64,000 nucleotides of DNA from Sinonovacula constricta (taxonomy: Eukaryota; Mollusca; Bivalvia; Cardiida; Solecurtidae): assembly GCA_007844125.1 (NCBI GenBank), contig CM017563.1, positions 26,628,694 to 26,692,693 on the forward strand, in the 5' to 3' direction. The notes under the pieces are model-generated. The model was not told the origin of the DNA and ran no database searches. It saw only the letters and a list, made by a program, of their open reading frames with translations. The translations under genes were made by a program, and so were the position numbers. The stretch's first letter is position 1; every line of letters starts with the position of its first letter. Of this stretch, positions 37,801-46,757 are shown in pieces.

Positions 37801-40800
37801 GCAATTTCTTTATAATCAGCATATTCTGGGCTGCAGACATGTTTATATCGCCCGGAGCATTGATTCATTCATTACACATATTGACAGTCGCTGAAACAAT
37901 AGACCATTTCAAACCAAGCGTCTAGCCAATCCTATTCCGCTGATCAAGTAGACGCTTTGTGAGAAAATCTCGCGAGACTCGACCCGTTTTGCAAAACTGG
38001 GGGCTCTTCACTTCCGGATTTTGTATTATCTAATTGAACGTAATACAGTGCTGAAAATCATGAAATTGACAAAAGTTCAACGTCTGAATAACCATAAGTT
38101 GCCAAATAGTGCACGTATACAATCATCAATTGAAAGTTAAATAAAACAACCGTAATAAAAACGAACTTATATCACGTCCATTTACATGTTAAATATTAAA
38201 GAAATTGTAATCATTACCGCCATTAAATTTATATGGCCACACATGATCATCATCATGATCCCATATTACCTGTATAATCACCTTTAAACATCGTCATCAG
38301 CAGCAGCATCACCGCCATCACGGTCCACATCGTAATCGTCATGGGCATCACCGTAACCGTTTTTACCATTTACATAATAATCATAAACAGCATCGGTATC
38401 ACCGTCATCATTATCAGCAGTAGCAGCAGCAGCATCACCGTCATTTGCATCATCATTACTTTAGTTACAGGGGTATGGATCTTTGTAAATTTTCTTATGC
38501 TTCTAATCTTAGTTGTTATATAATTTATAATGAACAATGTTGTAAATTTGGACAATGGTGTCAAAATCCCTATTTCTTAATGCATCTTAATGCATCGGTC
38601 ACATAATGCGCTATTACGTATAAATGATTAATAGGAATTCGTGGACTGCGATTCAAAATCTGCATACAACTTTTGACTTTACTTGATTTGCAAATATTTG
38701 AATGAGGGTCTACACGCCTGGCTACGTCTTATATTCCCATTCATGGCTTGAATGTTCTATGCCAAAATGTGGTCTAAAGTGGGCCCTACCGGGTACTTAA
38801 TTTTTGTACCCATTTAAAGATAGAAATGTATTAATTTAAAATATCGTTTTGTAAATTCATATTACCGGGTATGTTTCTCTATGGGCGTGGGTCCCTTTCA
38901 TACCATCATAAAGTTCTACTCTAATTGAATCCCTAATTTTATGACATGAGCGGACACCCCAACTAATTAAGCTAATTGGCAGTTTTATGACACCTTGTTT
39001 GTCTAGTGGACAGGAAGTGTGACCGTGTTTTGGCGTCTTTTCCCCTTCGCAAGAATTAACACATGCATCCGCTATGCAGCTGTGTTTGAAACTGTCACCA
39101 TATGGCAGTCGTGTGGTTTATGACCTTCACCATTTACAGACCAATATGCATTGACTTACGCGAGGACAACAAAAAGGACAAAACACTAAGGTCTACAATA
39201 TCTTTTTTGGCTCATAAAAGGACCTAACGCTATATTTAGCAGTACCCACAATGGTGCACTCTTTCCCAACCCCACTATTTTTTCGTTAAGGAAGAGGAAA
39301 CGTGGATGTTGGGATTTCAAGGAACACAATCTAATGTATATTTTCATCTCGTGTTTATTGCAAAGGTATTATTTCAATAGCTCGCCTATTCTTTTGTAGT
39401 TAATCTATACCTTAAATATAAATAATTCCTTTATAAAAATGCTTATGATCATTCAATGGACTAAAGAAGTTTGTAAGGATATTTATATAAGTAAAAACAT
39501 GCGCAGTCTGAAATATTACTACATAGTAAAGTTTCCCCCCTCCACTCTCACTCTTTTAGAACTTATATTTATGCCGCGAAGGTAAATCGTCAATAACGTT
39601 GCATATTTTTTCATAGCACACGCCGTTCACGTGTACTTATCATTTTTAATCTCTCAACAGTACCCAACGTTCACACCCTCTCTATCTTCTAAATGGCAGC
39701 TTGAAGACAATTATCGATCGATATCATGTTACACAGTATTGTGAAATAATGGGTCGGTCAATTTGAGACAAAAATATTTCTTTTCGGCGACTTCAAATGA
39801 TAGTGACCGTCGATTGTTTCCCAGAATTTTCTTTGTTGTTGCAGTGTTAGCCAGAGAGCCCTCCGCGCCAGAAAGAAATAACACCGCATTTATTTTTTAC
39901 AACCTTGAAGAAATTAAAATCAAAGTGATGTAATAGCGACTCCATGTTATAAGTGCGTGAACAATGTTGTTAACAGCCGTTAATTGGCACTAATATGTGC
40001 AAACCGAAAAAAAAAACCCAACTTGTTTTCTAAGAAAGTACGAACACAAATGATGAAATCCTTTGCGCAAGAGCCCCCAGTTTTGACAATCGAAAGAAAA
40101 CGGGTCAAGTCTCGTAACGCGAGATATAAATCGGCGCATGCGCACTGGATGTTTGAAATGGTCTATTTCCTTGTTGGTCCGTTTTATATGGTATACATGT
40201 AGTTTATCTTTAGACCAGATATGTATTAGAAGGTATAGTTTATCTTTAGACAAAACATTAATTAGAATGGTATAGTTTATCTTTAGACAAATCATATATG
40301 AGAAGGGTATAGTTTATCTTTAGACAATACATGAATTAGAAGGGTTTTTTTTTTATCTTATGGCAATACATATCTATAAGAAGGGTGAGGTTTATCTTTA
40401 GATAATACATTTATTAGAAGGGTATAGTTTATTTTTAGGCAAGGTATATATTAAAAGGGTATAGTTTAGGGTATAGTTTATCTTTAGACAAGACATATAG
40501 CATAAGGGTATAGTTTATCTTAAGACAAGACATTAATTCTGACGTCCCGGTGCTATTTGAAACATGTCGCATCGTAAGACTGTAACCTGATGCGTGAAGT
40601 AATAGCTAACGTTTATATTGTACAGGTTCATAGCATTGTTCGTTGTGTTTAACAGATTGTAATTCTTTAAAACGTAAAGACTATGTAAGTAAGTCTCTAC
40701 TTTTCCATATATGAGTCCTGCACTCATGACTTTAAGCATATGATAGGTTGGTACATTTATCATTTGAAGTGTGTACATTTTCTGTCGTTTATTTACACAA

Positions 40801-42249
40801 ATTTACATATTTTTGTTTTATAGTTGTTGTTTTTACAGTATTTTGTACAGTCCTAAGATTGACTGTAAACACGTACAATGCCCGCTTAATCCTAAGATTG
40901 GTTGTAAACACGTACAATGCCCGCTTAATCCTAAGATTGGTTGTAAACACGTACAATGTCCGTTTAATTCTAAGATTGGCTGTAACCGTGTACAATGCCT
41001 ATTGATCCTAAGATTTAATGTAAATATGTATGTGGACAGATCCGATTGATCCTAAGATTGAATGTAAATATTTATGTGGATAGGCCCGATTGATCCTAAG
41101 ATTTAATGTAAATATGTATGTGGACAGGCCCGAATGGAGAAAACATTCATAACCCTTTATATTTCCCCGAGTTTGGACTTGACTATCACCATTGTATGGC
41201 ATTTATCTTGTCGTAATATGCAATCTGATATTTTTGCATATATCGGTAATATTAGAAAGAAGTAAAATTCAAAACTGTTATTGTTATCTATGGCTAAATC
41301 CGATAGAGTCCGTTTAAACCATTGCATAAAAGGTGTTTTCGTCTTTCTTTGTTATTTCTGTCTCTGAATAAGTTTATTTTGGCTTGCAAAGTGAAGTGAT
41401 ACTGAGTTCCCAAGCTCATTTGTTTTATTTTCTTTAAATATTTTCTTTAACAGTGCCATTTACATACATACGTTGAGGTATATCCAAATTATAAGTTTGA
41501 AAACCTACCTTGCTGGCTTTATAAATGTTATCTTTATAACACAACATATTCGTGTAAAAACACAAACATGAATAGATAAATTAATGTGAATAATTGTTCT
41601 GTGAGAGTTACACTCCTATACAAACTGTGTTTTTTTTTATATTAGGTCTTGATTTATCTGTTTTAAAAATACGTTTTATTCTATGTCTTACAAGAACAGA
41701 TTCTTTTCATGTGAACAGAGTTACATATAATAAGTGAAATCAAACCGATATATGTCTGTAGCTTAAGACCGATACATCATTTGCATGTTTCGTAAGTGTT
41801 ATCGTTATGATATCCTTTAAATCGAAAAGAGTTTAAAAAAAAGATTCTAGAACATGTGTTTACCAAAAAGTGTGAAAGTTTCGTTATAACTACGTACCAT
41901 TAGCCACGCTGGCCACTTTTTGAGGATTCTGTATGTAGATGAAAGGGACTGTCTTCTGGAAGGACTTGGCGCCATCCTCGACGTGAATCTGCAGGTACCA
42001 AAGACTGCTGTAGATGGTCAACAGCGCCCCTTCGTCTGACACCTGGTCCCGCTCCTCTGGTCCCAAGAACTTGTCAGCAGTAGTGCACATTGAGAGGTTG
42101 TGGACCGTCTCTTGATAGAGGTACCAGCCCGGTACCGACACTCCGACCGCGTACAGGACTAGGAAGGTAGTAGACAGGGTAAGAAGTAGATGGAACACTT
42201 GGCGACCTCCCTGCATAGAGGTCCGCAATCTGGCGGTCGAGGATAACAT
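25364..42249 (-). CDS. Predicted four-transmembrane membrane protein, unrecognised (3 exons)
   Basis: Exons 42249-41898, 27591-27442 and 25824-25364 join through two phase-1 GT-AG introns to a 320-residue protein with an ATG start and a stop. An in-frame TGA lies 16 codons upstream of the ATG. Hydrophobic segments fall at about residues 18-40, 130-149, 157-179 and 202-229. The first loop (about 46-125) is long and contains GWYLYQ just after segment 1 and SSLWYLQ before segment 2, with few cysteines. The C-terminal tail is about 90 residues. There is no cleavable-signal pattern. The layout resembles claudin/clarin-like tetraspan proteins, but the diagnostic W-GLW-C-C pattern is incomplete, so no family is assigned. 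Coding segments are free of stops and their hydrophobic pattern continues across both splice junctions, which argues for a real gene. The introns are 14.3 kb and 1.6 kb and hold three minisatellite arrays. Confidence 0.75.
25925..26156 (-). mobile_element. tRNA-derived SINE
   Basis: Minus strand: GACCGCAATAGCTCAGGTGG begins a tRNA-like head with A box TAGCTCAGGTGG and B box GGTTCGAACCC (about 26085-26156), followed by a body to about 25925. The acceptor stem does not close, so it is not a tRNA gene. The same head recurs at 59045-59105. It lies in intron 2 of the four-pass gene. Confidence 0.75.
26262..27418. repeat. Minisatellite D, about 30-bp unit with larger period
   Basis: Units built on GATGATGGTGTCGTGAAGAT alternate with GATGACTGTATCGATGATGA and GATGAAGGAGTCGTGAAGAT in a repeating order of roughly 120-170 bp. 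A purine-rich codon-like pattern gives long minus-strand frames rich in His, Ser and Arg, which I consider artefacts. It fills about 1.16 of the 1.6 kb of intron 2. Confidence 0.93.
27442..27591 (-). CDS. Four-pass protein exon 2
   Basis: 150 bp after the minus-strand acceptor TTGTTTCAG. Carries segment 2 (PVFMFLFLSLAIAFIIIASQ) and the start of segment 3 (VYYGLATVFLDA), ending in phase 1 at donor GTAATA. Confidence 0.75.
27592..28939 (-). other. Intron 1 of the four-pass gene, unique part
   Basis: About 1.35 kb between the exon 2 acceptor and the 39-bp array. Short open frames (for example 28575-28829) show no recognisable domain. Confidence 0.5.
28940..33536. repeat. Minisatellite E, 39-bp unit
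   Basis: About 118 copies of a 39-bp unit containing GATCGATGGTTTATCAAGAA followed by CAACAGCATGTTCCCAATA. Sub-variants include GGGGGTTTATC, AATTGGTCAATGATTTTAC and TCATGCACAAC. Rare markers recur at a fixed offset of 1403 bp (TCATACTGGTCG at 29891 and 31294; TTGATAGGTGGTTTCTC near 31026 and 32429), so a 36-unit block was duplicated. Another marker pair is 429 bp (11 units) apart. The 39-bp period keeps frames open on both strands; no gene is inferred. Confidence 0.97.
33753..37215. repeat. Minisatellite F, 20-bp half-unit / 40-bp dimer
   Basis: Alternating 20-bp halves, CTTTTGTTGTCATCGTTTGA and CTTTGGCTATCAGCATGTGA, form a 40-bp dimer over most of the array. The right part changes to CTCTTGCTATCTGCGTGTGA and then to TTGTCGTCATGTTACTTTTG forms. 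A block at 34701 is repeated at 35318, offset exactly 617 bp. A SINE sits at its right edge. Confidence 0.96.
37220..37522 (-). mobile_element. tRNA-derived SINE inserted at array edge
   Basis: Minus strand: head starting CGGACCAGGTTGCGCTATC, with GGTAGAGTGTCGG and B box GGTTTGATCCC (about 37441-37519), then a body ending in TGGGACGATAAACCCAATA. TGTCAGTGTGTT occurs on both sides (37208-37219 and 37523-37534), consistent with a 12-bp target duplication. A body ending of this kind, near a run like TTATTGGGTTT, is familiar from bivalve SINEs. Confidence 0.8.
37902..40163. mobile_element. TA-flanked DNA transposon with long imperfect TIRs, non-autonomous
   Basis: 2262 bp starting GACCATTTCAAAC and ending GTTTGAAATGGTC, with TA on both sides (37900-37901 and 40164-40165). 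Homology of the arms extends about 110 bp: both hold TCTCGCG, GACCCGTTTT and AAAACTGGGGGCTCTT in the same order from each end. TA duplication suggests the Tc1/mariner or a similar TA-specific group. No transposase frame is visible. It lies in intron 1 of the four-pass gene. Confidence 0.75.
38240..38460. repeat. Cryptically simple CAT/CAC/CAG-rich stretch
   Basis: Degenerate trinucleotide-like run of ATC, CAT, CAC and CAG words inside the TA-flanked element, giving short spurious frames on both strands. Confidence 0.75.
40197..40535. repeat. Tandem repeat, about 38 bp x 9
   Basis: Nine imperfect copies with core TATAGTTTATCTTTAGACAA, then ACATA-like and TTAGAAGGG. It starts about 30 bp beyond the right end of the TA-flanked element. 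Confidence 0.9.
40851..41130. repeat. Two adjoining tandem repeats, 39 and 43 bp
   Basis: Four copies of a 39-bp unit with CCTAAGATTGGTTGTAAACA and CGTACAATGCCCGCTTAAT, then three related copies of about 43-44 bp with CCTAAGATTTAATGTAAATA and TGTGGACAGGCCCGA. The shared start CCTAAGATT shows that the second type derives from the first or the reverse. Confidence 0.9.
41131..41897 (-). other. Intron 1 of the four-pass gene next to exon 1
   Basis: AT-rich unique sequence leading from the exon 1 donor. No feature was recognised. Confidence 0.5.
41898..42249 (-). CDS. Four-pass protein exon 1
   Basis: Encodes residues 1-117 plus one base. Begins MLSSTARLRTSMQGG, then segment 1 (VFHLLLTLSTTFLVLYAVGV) and the long first loop. 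Ends VASVAN at donor GTACGT (minus strand). Confidence 0.8.
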
Positions 42250-43330
42250 GGTTTGTGAGCCGTTACTGGTAATCGCCGATTTTTCCAAACACTTTCAATG
42301 TATAAATTGCCCTTCAAATGAATTGACGGGTTCAACGGTTACTCAGTGAGTGGTCACTTGAAACAATTCCTGTCTTAATTATGAACTTATGTACTCCTAA
42401 GCTAATTTAATAACTCAGTGTATTTTAACTGACAAGTGAACAGCGCGTTAAAAGATTTGATTTCGATCAATCCTTTTTAACATAAATGCCATTCACAAAT
42501 TCACGTACCATATTTCACATTTTTTTTAAACTTCTTTAGTGCTGCATATCAAGCAAGTCCAACAACACAGATCAGCCTTAACGTTGAGAAACCTTGAACC
42601 TGTGTACAGAAGTGTTTTTTCGCTATTCATTTTCGAGATTATCCATTTCACATCTGTCACATGACCATATCACCGTTCCATCCTAAGCATATATAGTTGT
42701 TCGCATCACCAGATGTCGCAGCCACAGTTGGTATACCTAATGTAGATCCACATGGACCCTTACGCTAACAACATTACATATACACATCACACATCACACA
42801 TACGTGTTCTGTCTGGCAAAAACCTGCTTCTCTTATTGCTATTAATTGTGACAAGAAGTCTTATCAACCACCGCTGTCATGCCCCAAGCACTGGCCCGCG
42901 GGGACAACAGTGTTGTTTCCGATCTCCTACAAAAACAGTATTTGTCCGAAAAGTAAACACAAAAACTCCCTTCAGTTGGCGAATACACAACCTTGATATG
43001 TTCTTGTACATGAGTTTGTTCAATGGCAGTGAAAATTACACCTAGTTAAAGCTGCCCAATTGAGTGGCGCGAGTGGTTCCACTTGAATGAACATAGGTGA
43101 GAGGTATGATGTGTGCAGTGTCGTGTATGGAAGCTTAGGGGCACCATGAAGATGTCACACGTCGACAAAGCTATTTTTAAATCACTGGAGGCCGCTATTG
43201 TATTGTCCGCCATTCAGTGGCTGGCACGACAGCCACAATACAGCCACAGGCTGTGCAGGACTGTACAATGCTTATGATGCAAATAGTTGGCAGTAGACTG
43301 TATAATGAACTCAGAAGTAAGAATCCTAAG
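42250..43330. other. Upstream region of the four-pass gene
   Basis: Would hold the 5' UTR and promoter of the minus-strand gene. A minus-strand TATATA lies near 42690-42696, about 440 bp before the ATG, but nothing else supports it as a promoter. The plus-strand frame 42752-43045 has no known domain. Confidence 0.4.
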
Positions 43331-43700
43331 TTTTTGTCATAACACATGTCATCACACCAACAGAAATATGTTTTTGTCATAACACATGTCATCACACCAA
43401 CAGAAATATGTTTTTGTCATAACACATGTCATCACACCAACAGAAATATGTTTTTGTCATAACACATGCCATCACACCAACATAAATATGTTTTTGTCAT
43501 AACACATGTCATCACACCAACATAAATATGTTTTTGTCATAACACATGCCATCACACCAACATAAATATGTTTTTGTCATAACACATGTCATCACACCAA
43601 CAGAAATATGTTTTTGTCATAACACATGCCATCACACCAACATAAATATGTTTTTGTCATAACACATGTCATCACACCAACAGAAATATGTTTTTGTCGA
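43331..43700. repeat. Tandem repeat, 40 bp x 9
   Basis: Nine nearly identical copies of a 40-bp unit with TTTTTGTCATAACACATGTC and ATCACACCAACAGAAATATG. Only two alternating differences (TGTC/TGCC and CAG/CAT) are seen, so the array is recent or actively homogenised. Confidence 0.97.
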
Positions 43701-44879
43701 TTTATAAAAAAAACTTGTTTGTTTGTTTTATTATAGACTCGGCGGTACTTTATTTACATTGTCTACAAGGCGTAGTTGAATTATTTCATTATAACTTTTT
43801 ACCACATATTGAAGATAAATGTGAGTCCAGCCACTGGGTTGTTGCTGTAAACTATATACACTACCAACGTTGTGAGAAATTAGGTCATGTACAAATATAT
43901 AACATTGTTTTAAAAACATATCATTTACCCTAAGTCAATCGATAATTAGTTACAATGACAACAACAAAAGCCTCCTGCACAGAATTTGCTACAGCTGTCT
44001 TAATCTCGTATTCTAAATTGCGAACAATATCCTTCACACAAGTTTTAATTGGTTAAAATAGAAAATCTTCATGTAAATCATCGTAAATGAAAAAGCATCG
44101 CTCAGTATTTCTATGGTCGATAATTATTGTGTTTTGTCACACGTTCATATCTGCATCAATTTAAGCTTCCGAGACAATCCGGTTTATCGTTGATGTTTAT
44201 ATTTTTCTATTTGTGGCCACGAAGTTGCTGTACCTGTTGTATTTCCTACTGAAATTAGTGAATAGCTTGTCAATTAACGATTTAAATAAATGACCTGTTT
44301 TGGAAAACATACAAAATTAAACAATTGATTGACCAACTGTCTGGGTATAAAGAAACCATAATTAAGTTAAAGCAAGTTTGTACACAGGAGAAAATGTATG
44401 AAAGAGTTATAGTGCATTAATTAAAAATGCTAGCGTAAATTATTCTACATTTTCACTCATTATAACAAATGCGTATCAACGAATGAATAATATGTATGAA
44501 CCGCACTTAGTTTTAAACAACATGGTACTTTTGAAATTTCACTTACTAAGATCTGTGCACACTACTATTCCCGTGACCAATTTGGTCCACTAATGGACAC
44601 GTATTTTGTATCGAGACGATGTACATTTTTATAAGCCTAATAGAAGATTTGTTCTGTTCTGTTCCTAATTTGAATAGATCTCCCTAATGGCTGCTACATT
44701 AATCAGGGCAATAAAACTTTGTGGGGTCCATGAGTTAGGTGGAATATGTCAACTGATCGATTGCCTTATCAATACGCTCCCAATGTGGTCATTACCTCAA
44801 TGACTTTATGGCTTCTTTACTTGTCGGCAATGGACTCGTTTTTACTGTGACTGAAATAAGTTTGTTTGGAAATATTTAT
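43701..44879. other. Intergenic, nothing recognised
   Basis: No convincing coding frame; 43688-43933 (81 codons) has no recognisable motif. Confidence 0.5.
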
Positions 44880-44889
44880 AATTACATTG

Positions 44890-45793
44890 GAAATACGGAC
44901 ATTTCTCAGTTAGTGAAATTTGCAGGGTCAGACAATTCTCAGTTGGTTGATTTGCAGGGCCGGACATTTCTCAGTTACTTGTTTTGCGGGGTCGGACAAT
45001 TCTCAGTCCGGACATTTTAAGAAAGTTTGTAAGGATTGTGATCATAAACGATATGAAATTGATTATTAAGATTAACAGCTTTTTATATTTTTTTGTTTTA
45101 GTTTGGGTATATTTGCCATTGGCTTTTATTTTTTCAATTAAAACGTACATCTATATCGGTTACGAGGGCGCCGTTGCAGGATTCTGAGACTCTTTTAGAG
45201 CACATCCATCTGATGGTTGTTTTGTTCGTCCGGTTCTTTACGTAGACGTACCCCTCATGGAGTATTTTCTTGGGGCCTGTCTTACTTATTAGAATTTCAA
45301 ATTTTTGGAATAATGATCGTAGGCTGCGCTGAGACTTATATTCTAACAAACATTTCAGTTTGAAATTTGAGTAAAGCATGTCACAATTAAAGAACAGTGG
45401 ATTGGCCAATTAAAGGATTTTCAAGGCTTTGGTCAAAGCGTTTGTTATGAAAATCAAAGGGTATAGAAATAATTATCGATGCAATTTGTAAGGATAAATA
45501 GTTTGTTTGGTTCACAGGTTTATTTATGATTGACAGCAAAGAAAATTATCTGGTTTTTGATGATTGTCTTTCACTATTTAATTACAGTGTTGTTTTATAA
45601 CACTTGTGAAATTGATTGGTTTAACCAACGTCAAAAATGGATCTATAACAATTGTCCGACCCTACAAATCAACCAACGGACAAATGTCTGGACTGAGAAT
45701 TGTCCGACCCTGCAAAACAAGTAACTGAGAATTGTCCGACCCTGCAAATTTCACTAACCGAGAAATGTCCGGACTAAGAATTGTCCGTACCCC
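44890..45793. mobile_element. Mutator-like foldback element with repeat-built termini
   Basis: 904 bp flanked by a perfect 10-bp duplication AATTACATTG (44880-44889 and 45794-45803). Both arms, about 130-150 bp, consist of opposed tandem units of about 36 bp containing GCAGGGTCGGACAATTCTCA and AGTTAGTGAAATTT or AGTTACTTGTTT; the outer ends are TACGGACA. Inside is a minus-strand FLYWCH-like coding remnant. A 9-11 bp duplication, long arms and a FLYWCH domain together point to a Mutator-like (MULE) element. Confidence 0.75.
45134..45409 (-). pseudogene. FLYWCH-type zinc-finger fragment of a transposable element
   Basis: 91 codons. GYVYVKNRTNKTTIRWMC, then a spaced cysteine and GALVTD, fit the FLYWCH pattern (G-Y, aromatic R-W-C, C-x-A). 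FLYWCH domains occur at the N-terminus of many animal MULE transposases. No DDE catalytic core follows, so this is a remnant. An independent host FLYWCH gene is unlikely at this size and place. Confidence 0.5.
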
Positions 45794-45803
45794 AATTACA
45801 TTG

Positions 45804-46757
45804 ATGTCACATGGATAGTGTATCTGTAAAAAATAGTTCACGTATTTTAAATGACACGCTCAATAGCATGTTTTAGGAAAACATGTTGATTGTAATAAAA
45901 TACCCAATTGAAAACATGTAATACGTTATCATGTCTACTTAATTAGTTAAATTTAAATACTGTAGCGTGATGGTAGTACACTGACTGTATAAATTTTGGC
46001 TAGATTGGAGCAAATTAAAATACTTAAAAAACAACGTTCCCATGTTCTAATCAAATGCAGTAAAACAGAAATAAATGACAGACTCGATCCTTATTAGCGC
46101 AAAACCAGATTCAATTATTGTATAGTTCGACAATTTTAACCGTAGGCCATGGAAGTTAACGTGTAAGTTTTCTGGGTTGGCAGGGCTGAAACAGCCGCTT
46201 AATGGTGGACAAGGGAGATAACTCGATAATCTGATTTCTAGTATCGTCTATAACAAAATACATCTAGGGGCGGTTCCAGACCATAAGCCTGACCACAGGT
46301 GCAGAGGGGAATCATGTACCCAGTCCTATTCAAAGGTTAAAAAATAGTTGCCTTTTCATTGTAAAAAGAACGCAACTCTTCTTCAACTGACGCATTTTGT
46401 TACATGAGCAACATACACACACACACACCTACTTTTCATGAAAAGCGGCATAAATGTATACTAATTACAGATATTAAGCATCTAATAATTTATTTCACTC
46501 CCTATAAACTGCAAATGTTGGGTATATTTATGGTAATCGCCCACAACATTGTTTTAAGAGAAACTCACACACTACATTTTAGAATATATACAAGTCTGGG
46601 ATGTAGCTGCAGAATCTTGTCACTATTGTGCCAATGTCAAGACATTTGTCATAACGCACATTAACTAATTCAAGAGTCCTGAGTCTGGCGTATGACATGG
46701 TGCTTCTTGTGTATGCTTTTAGAGGGCGTAATGCCGAGACTGACCTGTTACATCCCC
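45804..46757. other. Intergenic, with mollusc-type interspersed motif
   Basis: No coding sequence was recognised. ACAAGGGAGATAACTC near 46208 is a motif I have seen repeatedly in mollusc interspersed repeats; this is recall, not a search. Confidence 0.4.

Noticed and set aside
42690..42696. TATA box of the four-pass gene
   Set aside because: A single AT-rich word in AT-rich DNA 440 bp from the ATG; no initiator or other support.
42752..43045. 97-codon plus-strand frame
   Set aside because: No domain, no homologue that I recognise, and no partner exon.
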